DNA of 64,000 nucleotides from Vibrio orientalis CIP 102891 = ATCC 33934 (GTDB lineage: Bacteria > Pseudomonadota > Gammaproteobacteria > Enterobacterales > Vibrionaceae): the NCBI RefSeq assembly GCF_000176235.1, contig NZ_ACZV01000005.1, positions 2,046,001 to 2,110,000 on the forward strand. Reading direction: 5' to 3'. Positions 26,591 to 35,589 of this stretch are shown here, piece after piece (positions within the stretch are counted from its first letter, which is position 1; each line of letters opens with the position of its first letter). The position numbers and the translations under genes were made by a program. The notes below the pieces were generated by a model. It worked only from the letters and a program-made list of their open reading frames with translations, had not been told where the DNA came from and did no database searches.

Positions 26591-28381
26591 GTCTTTACCT
26601 ACGTGCAGGATAGCTAAGAACGCTTCTTGAGGCAGCTCTACGTTACCGATCTGCTTCATACGTTTCTTACCTTCTTTCTGCTTCTTCAGTAGCTTCTTCT
26701 TACGACTCACATCACCACCGTAACACTTCGCGATTACGTTCTTACGCAGCTGTTTCACTGTTGAACGTGCGATGATGTGGTTACCGATAGCTGCCTGAAT
26801 AGCAATATCAAACATCTGACGCGGGATGAACTCTTTCATCTTCTCTACTAACTGACGACCACGAGTTTGCGACTGATCTTTGTGCGTAATCATCGCTAGG
26901 GCATCAACCGTATCACCGTTAAGAAGAACATCAACACGAACCATGCTCGATGTTTCAAAACGTTGGAAGTTGTAATCAAGCGATGCGTAACCACGAGAGG
27001 TTGATTTCAAACGGTCAAAGAAGTCGAGTACTACTTCCGCCATAGGAATATCGTAAGTCACTGCCACTTGGTTACCGTGGTAAACCATATCAACCTGAGT
27101 ACCACGTTTCTCTACACATAGTGTGATTACGTTACCTAGGTAGTCAGATGGCACTAGGATATTACAGCGAGCAATTGGCTCACGGATTTCTTCAATATCA
27201 TTCACCGCTGGTAACTTCGCCGGGCTATCGACGTATAGAGTGTTACCATTAGTTTCTTCAACTTCGTAAACTACCGTTGGCGCTGTGGTGATCAGGTCTA
27301 GATCGTACTCACGCTCTAGACGCTCTTGGATGATCTCCATGTGTAGCATACCAAGGAAGCCACAACGGAAACCAAAACCAAGCGCTGCTGAATTTTCTGG
27401 CTCATAAAATAGTGATGCGTCATTCAGGCTTAGTTTACCTAGTGCATCACGGAAGCTTTCGTAATCGTCAGAAGATACTGGGAATAGACCCGCATATACC
27501 TGAGGTTTTACTTTCTTAAAGCCAGGTAGCGCTTTATCACTACCATTTTTAGCCAGTGTTAGCGTATCACCTACTGGTGCGCCTAGGATGTCTTTAATAC
27601 CACAAACAACCCAACCTACTTCACCTGTACGCAGTACTTCAGTATCGACTTGCTTAGGTGTGAAGATACCAAGACGGTCTACACCCCAAACTTGACCTGT
27701 ACTCATTACTTTGATCTTGTCATTCTTCTTCAGTGAACCGTTCTTAATTCGAACCAGAGAAACAACACCTAAGTAGTTATCGAACCATGAGTCAATGATC
27801 AATGCTTGTAGCGGCGCGTCAGGATCACCTTCCGGTGCAGGAATCGCAGAAACAATGTTTTCTAGAACGTCATCAACACCGATACCTGTCTTCGCACTAC
27901 AACGAGTGGCTTCCATCGCATCGATACCAACGATTTCTTCAATTTCTTCTGATACACGCTCAGGATCGGCTGCAGGAAGGTCAATCTTGTTTAGGATTGG
28001 TACAACCTCTAGGTCCATTTCAATCGCTGTGTAACAGTTAGCAAGAGTTTGAGCCTCTACACCTTGACCAGCATCAACTACCAGCAGAGCACCTTCACAC
28101 GCCGCTAGAGAACGAGAAACTTCATAAGCGAAGTCAACGTGCCCTGGAGTATCGATGAAGTTAAGTTGGTATGTTTCACCATCTTTTGCTGTGTAGTTAA
28201 GAGTCACACTCTGTGATTTGATTGTGATACCACGCTCACGCTCTAGATCCATGGAGTCTAAAACCTGTGCGGCCATTTCACGGTCGCTCAATCCACCACA
28301 TACTTGGATTAAACGGTCTGATAGGGTCGACTTACCATGGTCGATGTGGGCGATAATCGAAAAGTTACGAATGTGCTTCAT
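26588..28381 (-). CDS. lepA: Elongation factor 4 (LepA), back-translocating GTPase
   Basis: Ribosome-bound GTPase related to EF-G that acts in initiation or biogenesis and can back-translocate. The 597 residues contain the G1 motif AHIDHGKST (residues 11-19), RERGITIKSQ, DTPGHVDF, NKIDLP, and the LepA-specific C-terminal domain with GGDVSRKKKLLKKQKEGKKRMKQ. The protein ends ILHVGKD, two residues short of the E. coli end (as I recall it), and the stop codon falls at the terminus of the ERIC-like repeat. An insertion may therefore have reset the end of the gene. It precedes lepB by 202 bases. Confidence 0.97.
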   Translation of the reverse strand: MKHIRNFSIIAHIDHGKSTLSDRLIQVCGGLSDREMAAQVLDSMDLERERGITIKSQSVTLNYTAKDGETYQLNFIDTPGHVDFAYEVSRSLAACEGALLVVDAGQGVEAQTLANCYTAIEMDLEVVPILNKIDLPAADPERVSEEIEEIVGIDAMEATRCSAKTGIGVDDVLENIVSAIPAPEGDPDAPLQALIIDSWFDNYLGVVSLVRIKNGSLKKNDKIKVMSTGQVWGVDRLGIFTPKQVDTEVLRTGEVGWVVCGIKDILGAPVGDTLTLAKNGSDKALPGFKKVKPQVYAGLFPVSSDDYESFRDALGKLSLNDASLFYEPENSAALGFGFRCGFLGMLHMEIIQERLEREYDLDLITTAPTVVYEVEETNGNTLYVDSPAKLPAVNDIEEIREPIARCNILVPSDYLGNVITLCVEKRGTQVDMVYHGNQVAVTYDIPMAEVVLDFFDRLKSTSRGYASLDYNFQRFETSSMVRVDVLLNGDTVDALAMITHKDQSQTRGRQLVEKMKEFIPRQMFDIAIQAAIGNHIIARSTVKQLRKNVIAKCYGGDVSRKKKLLKKQKEGKKRMKQIGNVELPQEAFLAILHVGKD

Positions 28382-28506
28382 GATTTGGTGTGACTAAACT
28401 CTTATAAATAGGGACAAGAAAGCCGTAGTTCGCTCTGATTTATTACATTGAGCGACGGCATTTCAATCAAGTTGGCCGATTCTACCCAATTTCTAGCCGC
28501 TTCGCA

Positions 28507-28977
28507 CTAGCTAATTGGTTCGCCCAATATCCTTAATAATATGACTTGCTGAGAAGATTGCTGCTCTAATCGCGCCGATAACCTCTTTGCGAGATAGATA
28601 CCCGCGACTGTGGCAAGGGCAGACGATAGAATCACGATGCCTTCCCCCGCGGCCAAAAGCGGAGCAATCCACCACTGCGCAATGAAAGCGCCAAGGATCA
28701 TGGCAAAGAGTGGGACAAGGTAAACAACCGCAGCGGATTGCAGGATGCTTTTTTCTGGCAGACCAATTTCGACCACCTGACCTGGCTTAACTGATTTGTC
28801 AGTCGTTAAGTGCCAACTGAGCGATTTATTCCCTACCGCTTTGGAGACAATCCCCGTTCCGCAGCTTTTTTGTGAAGAACAACTGCTACAACTGGTTTGC
28901 TGTTCGCACGCCAACTCGACGTCAAACCCCTTTAAAAGAGGCTTAACGTGAGCAACCGTTGCCAGTGCGGTCATCAT
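28507..28977 (-). CDS. rseC: SoxR-reducing / sigma-E operon protein RseC
   Basis: The 156-residue inner-membrane protein has a cysteine-rich N-terminal region (CEQQTSCSSCSSQKSCG, about residues 24-40), typical of RseC/RsxC-associated proteins, and two membrane segments (about 82-102 and 108-128). RseC is a minor modulator of the sigma-E response and is connected with reduction of the SoxR iron-sulfur cluster. Its start overlaps the rseB stop by 4 bases, so it is the last gene of rpoE-rseA-rseB-rseC. The next gene, lepA, begins 125 bases further on. Confidence 0.93.
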   Translation of the reverse strand: MMTALATVAHVKPLLKGFDVELACEQQTSCSSCSSQKSCGTGIVSKAVGNKSLSWHLTTDKSVKPGQVVEIGLPEKSILQSAAVVYLVPLFAMILGAFIAQWWIAPLLAAGEGIVILSSALATVAGIYLAKRLSARLEQQSSQQVILLRILGEPIS

Positions 28978-29939
28978 TGTGAATCACTCACAGGATTGGC
29001 AAATTTGACTGATTGAGCAATACGTTTCGCTGTCGCAGGAGGAACATCACCAATCACTGAGATTTCATGTTCACCACGGACAAAGCTGTGCAACGTACGG
29101 CGACCTTGACGAACCAATTGGCCTTTCAACGACAAGTTATCACTCTGAGAAATGTAGACCGAGAAGCTAAACAAACCATCGCTGTACATCTGGCTTTCAA
29201 CCATACGCTCAGTGTCATTCATGCGGTAGCGGTTAAGCTCTTTTGGTTCAAAACCATTTGGTACCCAAGCAACCGTCCAGTGTGCATTTTCAACCAACCC
29301 TTTTGGCAGTGACAACACTTCTGGCAATTTCACTTGGTTTAAGCCACTCAAGGCTTGCTCGATTTTCTCATTCACATTGTAAGAAATGGTTCGATATTGT
29401 TCTAACACTTCACCATCGCGATCAACTAAATCTGCTCGCAAAGGTAACTTGCTGCCTTCATCCACCCACAAGACGTAGGAATAGCGTTGACCGTCTTTAG
29501 GTACCACTCTTAGCACTTGACATGCAACGCCTGCTTCACGCGCACGCCCAACTTGAACAAAATCGTAGAAGTTTTTTAACTGACTCACATCTGAATTTAA
29601 CAATGGAATCGTAGGTGCAACCATGTTGCCTGACTCAATGGTGAAAGGCTCAACACCTGGCTCAAGATAGCTAACCTCATCACCACGACGAATGACCTCA
29701 CGAACAGGACCACTCAAATAGATGAGGTGCGCGAGCTGCTTATCTTCAGATACTGCGTGTCGATACAACAATGGCTCAATACTGTTTTTCTTTATCAGTA
29801 TGTAAGACAGTTCATAGTTAAGATGCTGACTTGCCTCGTTCATTTGATACAACAAAGCCTCTGCAGCGTTGTCTTCTGCAAAGGCTAATGGTGTGTTCAA
29901 ACTGAACAGTGTCAGCGCACTGATCAGAAATTTCTTCAT
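28974..29939 (-). CDS. rseB: Periplasmic sigma-E regulator RseB
   Basis: RseB binds the periplasmic part of RseA and protects it from DegS. Mis-localised lipopolysaccharide releases it. The 321-residue protein has a signal peptide (MKKFLISALTLFSLNTPLAFA) and the two-domain MucB/RseB fold: a lipoprotein-carrier-like N-terminal half (ALLYQMNEASQHLNYELSYI) and a C-terminal domain with GPVREVIRRGDEV and HSFVRGEHEISVIGDVPP. It overlaps rseA by 4 bases and rseC by 4 bases, typical of a tightly coupled operon. Confidence 0.95.
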   Translation of the reverse strand: MKKFLISALTLFSLNTPLAFAEDNAAEALLYQMNEASQHLNYELSYILIKKNSIEPLLYRHAVSEDKQLAHLIYLSGPVREVIRRGDEVSYLEPGVEPFTIESGNMVAPTIPLLNSDVSQLKNFYDFVQVGRAREAGVACQVLRVVPKDGQRYSYVLWVDEGSKLPLRADLVDRDGEVLEQYRTISYNVNEKIEQALSGLNQVKLPEVLSLPKGLVENAHWTVAWVPNGFEPKELNRYRMNDTERMVESQMYSDGLFSFSVYISQSDNLSLKGQLVRQGRRTLHSFVRGEHEISVIGDVPPATAKRIAQSVKFANPVSDSQ

Positions 29940-30547
29940 TCAACTACCGTTTCAGGATTATCGCTACTCTCAATAGTATTTTCACTATTTAAGCGTAGTT
30001 GTAATTCGTAGTCTCGTAGCATCGCATTTATGCGACGACGTTGTTCTTGTACGTTAACTTCACCAGAATTTTGCTGCTCAACTGACGAGCGCGTCAGACT
30101 AACAGGCTCTGCGCTACCAGCAAATGGGATCGTTTGAAGAACAGGCAATGTTTCTGCCGCAGGTGAACTTGGATCTGTGCCACCATACTGTTGCACACCT
30201 AAGATCACCGCCAATGACACACATGCCGCCATCGCAACTTGACCAAATTGGTTCAGCCAAGCAGGTAGTTGCTTACGCGCTTGCGCAGGTGTCGGCTGTG
30301 ATTCAACACGACGCTGCTCTAACTGAGTTACTGTGGAGTGCGCAGGCTCATCATCGAGTGCTAGCGCCACGCTTTCAGCAATATTCCACTCCGGCTTCTC
30401 CGGAGCCTCACCACGCATTACATCACCAATTAAATGGTAGTTTTGCCATGATTGTAGGCTTTCTTGGTCTTGCTCTAATTCACTAATCAGAGCCTTATCA
30501 ACCAACTCTCCATCCATGAGTGCTGAAAGTTTCTCTTTGTCAGCCAT
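29936..30547 (-). CDS. rseA: Anti-sigma-E factor RseA
   Basis: Inner-membrane anti-sigma factor that sequesters RpoE until DegS and RseP cleave it under envelope stress. The predicted protein has 203 residues. The cytoplasmic N-terminus MADKEKLSALMDGE is the RseA consensus, one membrane segment lies around residues 102-120 (VAMAACVSLAVILGV), and the periplasmic tail is Gln-rich near EVNVQEQRRRINAML. I chose the ATG at 30547 because GGTGAAAATA supplies a ribosome site. Alternatives at 30559 and 30616 lie upstream, the latter inside rpoE. It follows rpoE by 25 bases. Confidence 0.93.
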   Translation of the reverse strand: MADKEKLSALMDGELVDKALISELEQDQESLQSWQNYHLIGDVMRGEAPEKPEWNIAESVALALDDEPAHSTVTQLEQRRVESQPTPAQARKQLPAWLNQFGQVAMAACVSLAVILGVQQYGGTDPSSPAAETLPVLQTIPFAGSAEPVSLTRSSVEQQNSGEVNVQEQRRRINAMLRDYELQLRLNSENTIESSDNPETVVE

Positions 30548-30572
30548 TATTTTCACCATTAATGTTACTGGT

Positions 30573-31151
30573 CTAGCGTTGCAAAAGGGGTTGGATTTTT
30601 TTCTCAACCGCTTCACGAGCTCGGAAGATACGCGAACGCACCGTTCCTACAGGGCAATCCATAACCGCTGCTATTTCCTCGTAGCTTAAGCCATCAAGCT
30701 CACGCAACGTCATTGCGGTTTTTAAGTCATCCGGCAGTGCTTCAATCGCACTGAAAACAACACGTTTCAATTCATTGGACAACGTTAAGTTCTCAGGGTT
30801 CGAAATTTCTTTTAATGCACTACCCGTTTCGTAATATTCAGCATCTTCAGTATCCACATCTTGAGCAGGCGGCCTGCGCCCTTGAGCTACAAGGTGGTTT
30901 TTTGCAGTATTAACAGCAATCCGATATAACCAAGTATAGAAGGCACTTTCACCACGAAAGCTTGGTATCGCACGGTACGCCTTAATAAATGCTTCTTGCG
31001 CTACATCGGGAACATCGCCAGGATTATTCACATAGCGAGAAATAAGGTTGCAGACTTTGTTTTGGTACTTTGTCACCAACAAGTTGAATGCTTGCTTATC
31101 CCCATTCTGAACTCGCTCAATTAATACTTGATCGGTCAGCTGCTCGTTCAT
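30573..31151 (-). CDS. rpoE: RNA polymerase sigma factor RpoE (sigma-E)
   Basis: Extracytoplasmic-function sigma factor for the envelope-stress response. The 192-residue protein is collinear with E. coli RpoE (191). Region 2 contains YQNKVCNLISRYV, DVAQEAFIKAYRAIPSFRGES and FYTWLYRIAVNTAKNHL. Region 4 contains LPDDLKTAMTLRELDGLSYEEIAAVMDCPVGTVRSRI, the helix-turn-helix that reads the GAACTT box. It heads the rpoE-rseABC operon. A sigma-E-type promoter lies about 100 bases upstream, so the operon should be autoregulated. Confidence 0.98.
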   Translation of the reverse strand: MNEQLTDQVLIERVQNGDKQAFNLLVTKYQNKVCNLISRYVNNPGDVPDVAQEAFIKAYRAIPSFRGESAFYTWLYRIAVNTAKNHLVAQGRRPPAQDVDTEDAEYYETGSALKEISNPENLTLSNELKRVVFSAIEALPDDLKTAMTLRELDGLSYEEIAAVMDCPVGTVRSRIFRAREAVEKKIQPLLQR

Positions 31152-31558
31152 TCGAGCGGGTACTCCTATTGTTATTAGCCCCGGTCTTATCAGACATGAG
31201 CATTAATTATGCAAAATGTAGTATTGACACCACTGCTTACTTGAGCACTATTGTGACCTAGTAAATAAATATAAGTTCAAAAATTCTTCAAACTAATTTT
31301 ACACAGTGATGCATACATCTACCTCTGATCCCGATTGTGAGGATCAGAGCCAAGAAAAGCAATGCTCTTTACAGAAGAATTGCACTCAATGCAAAGCCAT
31401 TCGCTCGGTGTTACTATAGTGAATTGGCTCTAGCGTTTTCAGAGTCGCATTGGCAAATCAATGACAGGTTTATGAGCGGGATCGCTCAGTGGCCACGGCA
31501 CCAGCTTTTGAGTAAAGGACGCCAGTGGTACAAATTAACTCGGGAATTTAAAAGTTTT
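31152..31558. other. rpoE-nadB divergent control region
   Basis: A 407-base gap between divergent genes. It holds the sigma-E promoter of rpoE (31252-31279) and a perfect 9-bp inverted repeat CTCTGATCC / GGATCAGAG (31323-31331 and 31341-31349) with a 9-base loop but no T run. An open frame from GTG 31337 leads into nadB without a ribosome site and is not regarded as coding. I could not assign the nadB promoter. Confidence 0.6.
31252..31279 (-). promoter_or_regulatory. Sigma-E promoter of rpoE-rseABC
   Basis: On the minus strand TGAACTT (31273-31279) is followed after exactly 16 bases by TCACA (31252-31256). Known sigma-E promoters have GGAACTT-N16-TCnnA, so the -35 box differs at one position and the -10 fits. 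It lies about 100 bases before the rpoE ATG. Confidence 0.75.
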
Positions 31559-33172
31559 ATGAACGCAAACCGTGAACATCAGTGTGATGTGTTAGTGGTA
31601 GGTAGTGGCGCAGCAGGTCTATCGTTAGCGTTACGTGTCGCAGAACATGGCAAAGTCATCGTACTCAGCAAAGGACCACGTAGTGAAGGAGCCACCTACT
31701 ACGCGCAAGGTGGTATTGCAGCGGTATTTGATGAATCAGACAGTATCGAGTCTCACGTTGAAGATACACTGATTGCCGGTGCGGGTCTGTGTGAACAAGA
31801 TACCGTCGAATTTATCGCCAAGAATGCCAAAGAGTGTGTTCAATGGTTAATCGATGGCGGTGTTCCTTTTGATCGTGAAGAAAACGATAGCGACGAAGCA
31901 CCTCGCTACCACCTGACACGTGAAGGTGGTCATAGCCACCGCCGTATTCTCCACGCGGCAGATGCTACTGGCATGGCGATGCAAACCTCTTTGCAAGACA
32001 ATGTGCACAATCACCCAAACATCACGGTGTTAGAGCGTCACAATGCGTTAGATTTAATTACCGAAGACAAAGTCGGCGGTGACAGCAACAAGATTATCGG
32101 TGCCTATATTTGGAACCGTAACCAAGAGCACGTTGAAACGGTACGCACCAAGTTTGTCGTGCTAGCCACTGGTGGCGCTTCTAAAGTGTATCAATATACC
32201 TCAAACCCGGATGTTTCTTCTGGTGATGGTATTGCCATGGCATGGCGCGCTGGCTGTCGTGTTGCTAACTTAGAGTTCAACCAATTCCACCCTACTTGTC
32301 TCTACCACCCTGAAGCACGAAACTTCCTACTAACGGAAGCATTACGTGGTGAAGGCGCTTATCTACGTCGTCCTGATGGTACGCGCTTTATGCCGGATTT
32401 TGATGAGCGTGAAGAACTCGCACCTCGTGATGTCGTCGCTCGCGCGATCGACTTTGAGATGAAGCGTCTTGGTGCAGATTGCATGTACTTGGATATCAGC
32501 CATAAACCTGCTGACTTTATCGAAAAACATTTCCCAACCATCAATACCCGTCTACTCGATCTCGGTATTGATATGACTAAAGAGCCAATTCCTGTCGTCC
32601 CTGCCGCGCACTACACCTGTGGTGGTGTAATGGTTGATAAGACAGGCCAAACTGATTTATCTCAGCTGTATGCGATTGGTGAAGTGAGTTATACCGGTTT
32701 ACATGGCGCCAACCGCATGGCATCAAACTCGCTACTTGAGTGCGTGGTTTATGCGTGGGCCGCAGCCAATGACATCATAGCTAACCTTGAAAACGCGACT
32801 TTACCACCAGCCCTTCCTGCTTGGGATGAAAGCCAAGTGAGCTGTTCAGATGAGGAAGTCGTGATTCAACACAACTGGCATGAACTGCGTCTATTTATGT
32901 GGGACTACATGGGAATTGTACGTACCGATAAAAGATTAGAACGCGCGCTGCGCCGTATTCAGTTACTGCAGCAAGAAACCCATGAGTACTACAGTAACTT
33001 CAAGGTCTCAAATAACCTGCTAGAACTGCGTAACTTACTGCAAGTCGCAGAACTGATGGTTCGCTGTGCAATGGAACGAAAAGAGAGTCGCGGCCTGCAC
33101 TACACGCTCGACTACCCTGAGCTAGCCAAAGAAAGTCACCCGACGATTCTTGTTCCAAACAACCGAGATTAA
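31559..33172 (+). CDS. nadB: L-aspartate oxidase
   Basis: Flavoenzyme that oxidises L-aspartate to iminoaspartate, the first step of NAD synthesis. The 537-residue length (E. coli 540) fits the start ATG at 31559 (MNANREHQCDVLVVG). A longer frame back to a GTG at 31337 is rejected. FAD-binding GSGAAGLS lies at residues 16-23, the GGIAAVF loop follows, and the succinate-dehydrogenase-like active site region HPTCLYHPEARNFLLTEALRGEGA is intact. The C-terminal GLHGANRMASNSLLE motif is typical of the family. It lies between rpoE and the ygfX/sdhE pair, as in other Vibrio. Confidence 0.96.
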   Translation: MNANREHQCDVLVVGSGAAGLSLALRVAEHGKVIVLSKGPRSEGATYYAQGGIAAVFDESDSIESHVEDTLIAGAGLCEQDTVEFIAKNAKECVQWLIDGGVPFDREENDSDEAPRYHLTREGGHSHRRILHAADATGMAMQTSLQDNVHNHPNITVLERHNALDLITEDKVGGDSNKIIGAYIWNRNQEHVETVRTKFVVLATGGASKVYQYTSNPDVSSGDGIAMAWRAGCRVANLEFNQFHPTCLYHPEARNFLLTEALRGEGAYLRRPDGTRFMPDFDEREELAPRDVVARAIDFEMKRLGADCMYLDISHKPADFIEKHFPTINTRLLDLGIDMTKEPIPVVPAAHYTCGGVMVDKTGQTDLSQLYAIGEVSYTGLHGANRMASNSLLECVVYAWAAANDIIANLENATLPPALPAWDESQVSCSDEEVVIQHNWHELRLFMWDYMGIVRTDKRLERALRRIQLLQQETHEYYSNFKVSNNLLELRNLLQVAELMVRCAMERKESRGLHYTLDYPELAKESHPTILVPNNRD

Positions 33173-33190
33173 CCCTCAAGCCATAAATTC

Positions 33191-33216
33191 AAAAGGGAGC
33201 CTAGTGCTCCCTTTTT
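33191..33216. terminator. Bidirectional terminator nadB / ygfX
   Basis: AAAAGGGAGC (33191-33200) and GCTCCCTTTT (33206-33215) with a CTAGT loop. The loop contains the ygfX stop codon (33201-33203), so this gene ends inside its own terminator. Confidence 0.82.
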
Positions 33217-33620
33217 AACATCACGATTAATTCCCGATACTGTTTTTCACTCAAGCTATCTCGCCACAGCAAAGTACGACTGTTGTCATCATGAATAACC
33301 AATAAGACGACCGGAGATAGGGCGAAAATAACCTGCTTGATGGTAATTAGCGAATGACCTAATTGGTACTCTTGCGCCGATAAAAAAGTCACCTCACCGC
33401 TCAAGGCTGAAGCTAAAAAGCCGGATTTGACCGTCACAGTCATGAGCAGGTAAAGACAGGAGAATACTGCAACAAGCGGTAAGTCAGATAGGAGGATACA
33501 TGAACTGGCCAATACCAGAATAAAGTAATTGGCCAGTAGAGAAAGATAGGAGCGAGTTAGGTGAAACCTAGCGCACTTTACTGAGGTTATGAGCGACAAT
33601 CTTATCGACCATTGAAGCAT
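33201..33620 (-). CDS. ygfX: YgfX family membrane protein (CptA), partner of SdhE
   Basis: The 139-residue protein has two closely spaced hydrophobic segments (about residues 26-43 and 45-63), then a soluble C-terminal part with a conserved tail (LLWRDSLSEKQYRELIVMLKRE). Size, topology and position match YgfX of E. coli, reported both as a membrane toxin affecting MreB and FtsZ and as a flavinylation helper. Sequence conservation is low in this family, so the call rests on topology and the adjacent sdhE. The start is uncertain. The ATG at 33620 would overlap sdhE by 53 bases, and no other ATG or GTG lies nearby in frame. Confidence 0.72.
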   Translation of the reverse strand: MLQWSIRLSLITSVKCARFHLTRSYLSLLANYFILVLASSCILLSDLPLVAVFSCLYLLMTVTVKSGFLASALSGEVTFLSAQEYQLGHSLITIKQVIFALSPVVLLVIHDDNSRTLLWRDSLSEKQYRELIVMLKREH

Positions 33621-33828
33621 GACCTAGATTTTCACTGCGGCCATGACCCATTATCCAAGTAAACAAATCTGGATCATCGCACTCTAATAGCGACACAAAA
33701 TCTTGTTGCTCATTCTCTTTAAGGCTTTCAAAACACTCTTCAAAAAATGGCATGATAACCACGTCGAGTTCTAGCATTCCACGACGACACGCCCATTTGA
33801 TACGCGCTTTTTGTTCTGCGGTATACAT
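33568..33828 (-). CDS. sdhE: FAD assembly factor SdhE
   Basis: Small soluble protein that helps attach FAD covalently to SdhA and FrdA. The 86-residue protein contains the diagnostic RRGMLELDVVIMPFFE near the N-terminus (the RGxxE motif needed for flavinylation), followed by acidic helices and DPDLFTWIMGH. E. coli SdhE has 88 residues. It is transcribed away from ygfZ, with ygfX immediately downstream, a conserved arrangement. Confidence 0.95.
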   Translation of the reverse strand: MYTAEQKARIKWACRRGMLELDVVIMPFFEECFESLKENEQQDFVSLLECDDPDLFTWIMGHGRSENLGHASMVDKIVAHNLSKVR

Positions 33829-34029
33829 TGTAATTCCTCACCTAATCGGTTGATTTTCGCCGAGTGTAACAAGCAAATTGCTTTGCAACTAGTACGCCAG
33901 TCACACTCCCGAGCAAGGTCAACATTTTCTCTACCTTGGGAGGATTTAATGACGCACTACGCTAAAGGTTGTTTCTCAATAGGATTAGGCGATAACATAC
34001 GTCTATTGAGATTCTATTAGGTAACGATC

Positions 34030-34998
34030 ATGGATTGGCAAAAAGACTTTGCTCCTTTACAGCTAGCATCAACGGACTCACTGCCAGAGTTGGCCATTGC
34101 GCCTCTAACGGCTTGGGGAGCGATCACACTCATGGGCGACGATAAAAAGTCCTACCTCCAAGGGCAAGTGACATGTGATGTTGTGACGCTTGATGAGCAC
34201 TCATCAACGTTTGGTGCTCATTGTGATGCAAAGGGGAAGGTTTGGAGTGTATTTCGCTTATTCCACCACAATGGTGGCTACGCAATGTTTCAGCCAGCAT
34301 CCTTGATCGAAAAAGAGCTTGCGGAACTGAAAAAATACGCCATTTTCTCTAAAGTTGAGTTTGCCCATAGTGACGAAATCGCACTAGGCGTTATGGGCTG
34401 TAATGCCAGCATTTTAGTTGACTCCCTTTCAGAAGAGTCGGGGAATGTTCGTCGTATCGACGGCGGCAGCGCGGTTAAGATTGATGATCAACGCTGGTTA
34501 CTATTAGTGACAGAAGCATCTGCGCAGCAGATTGTCGCTCAAAGTAATGCAAGCACAGTAGCCGAAGATTTATGGACGCTACACGATATTCAATCTGGCA
34601 CTCCATTGCTTAACGCAGAGCAGCAAAATGAGCACATTCCCCAAGCAATTAATGTTCAAGCTGTGGACGGTATTAGCTTTAAAAAGGGCTGTTATACCGG
34701 TCAGGAAACTGTCGCGCGCGCCAAATACCGAGGTATGAACAAACGTGCTCTATTTATTGTCCAAGGCAGTGCTGATAAGGCTATTGATGACAATGCAGAG
34801 TTAGAACGTGCCGTGGGTGAAAACTGGCGCAGTGCGGGTAAATTGCTTGCAAGTTACCGCTTTACAGATAACACCGCGCTAGCATTAGTAGTACTGCCAA
34901 ATAACCTCGACGATGACGTCCAATTACGCTTAAAAGAGCAACCAGAAAGCTCATGGACCATCGCGCAACTACCCTACTCGTTACAAGACGATGAGTAA
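34030..34998 (+). CDS. ygfZ: tRNA-modifying / iron-sulfur assembly protein YgfZ
   Basis: Folate-binding protein needed for maintenance of some iron-sulfur enzymes, including the tRNA methylthiolase MiaB. The 322-residue protein has the GcvT-like fold and the signature KKGCYTGQE (cysteine at about residue 220). The N-terminal LQGQVTCDVV is the usual first conserved block. It is divergent from sdhE and overlaps the next gene by 8 bases. E. coli YgfZ has 326 residues. Confidence 0.94.
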   Translation: MDWQKDFAPLQLASTDSLPELAIAPLTAWGAITLMGDDKKSYLQGQVTCDVVTLDEHSSTFGAHCDAKGKVWSVFRLFHHNGGYAMFQPASLIEKELAELKKYAIFSKVEFAHSDEIALGVMGCNASILVDSLSEESGNVRRIDGGSAVKIDDQRWLLLVTEASAQQIVAQSNASTVAEDLWTLHDIQSGTPLLNAEQQNEHIPQAINVQAVDGISFKKGCYTGQETVARAKYRGMNKRALFIVQGSADKAIDDNAELERAVGENWRSAGKLLASYRFTDNTALALVVLPNNLDDDVQLRLKEQPESSWTIAQLPYSLQDDE

Positions 34999-35467
34999 TT
35001 CATTTTCTACCCATATCACTCAATACTTACAAGCGCAGCAGGTGGCATTTCGCCTGCTTCCGCACCAAACGCCGGCGACAACTATCGAGGATGCTGCTGC
35101 GCAGCGAGGCATTCGTCCGGAGCAAATGGTCAAATGTATTGTGCTCAGAGATATGAGTAATCGCTATGCCATTGCTTGCGCGCCCGGTAATCAATCGGTT
35201 GACCCAAAAAAGGTCCGTGCATTGCTTAACTGGCGACGAATGACCTGTGTCTCAATGGAACAAGTCGCAAGCTTGACCGGATATCAGATAGGTACTGTGG
35301 TTCCTCTACTGCTTCGCACCCCAATGGAGATCATATTTGATCAACAAATTTTGAATGAACCAGAGGTCACCATCAGCAGTGGATCGAATATGGCCGGAGT
35401 CGCGTTGAACTGTGCTGATTTGATCGAGTTGTGCCAACCGAAGATCGCACCGATCTGTCGCGATTAA
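34991..35467 (+). CDS. YbaK/ProX-type aminoacyl-tRNA deacylase domain protein
   Basis: The 158-residue single-domain protein belongs to the YbaK / prolyl-tRNA-synthetase-associated editing family. It has QMVKCIVLRDMSNRYAIACAPGN and the MTCVSMEQVASLTGYQIGTVVP strand-helix pair, and ends with the ALNCADLIELC helix. Family members deacylate mischarged tRNAs (Cys-tRNAPro, Ala-tRNAPro and others). The usual YbaK lysine is seen in MVKCI, but the substrate cannot be told from sequence. It is translationally coupled to ygfZ through an 8-base overlap and ends a two-gene operon. Confidence 0.85.
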   Translation: MSNSFSTHITQYLQAQQVAFRLLPHQTPATTIEDAAAQRGIRPEQMVKCIVLRDMSNRYAIACAPGNQSVDPKKVRALLNWRRMTCVSMEQVASLTGYQIGTVVPLLLRTPMEIIFDQQILNEPEVTISSGSNMAGVALNCADLIELCQPKIAPICRD

Positions 35468-35589
35468 ACTATCTGGCTAACCCATTTGCGTTAATCTCAT
35501 CTCTAAAAATTACATCATGTTGCATAAAATATTGATCATTTTCGCATCATATAAGATATTCAATTAAATTATTATTCATTTAATGAGCA

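Noticed and set aside
31337..31558. N-terminal extension of nadB from a GTG, adding 74 residues
   Set aside because: It lacks a ribosome site and family similarity. The ATG at 31559 gives the usual L-aspartate oxidase start and length.
33201..33828. Calling ygfX/sdhE a toxin-antitoxin system
   Set aside because: SdhE is well supported as a flavinylation factor. The toxin role of YgfX in Vibrio cannot be shown from the sequence.
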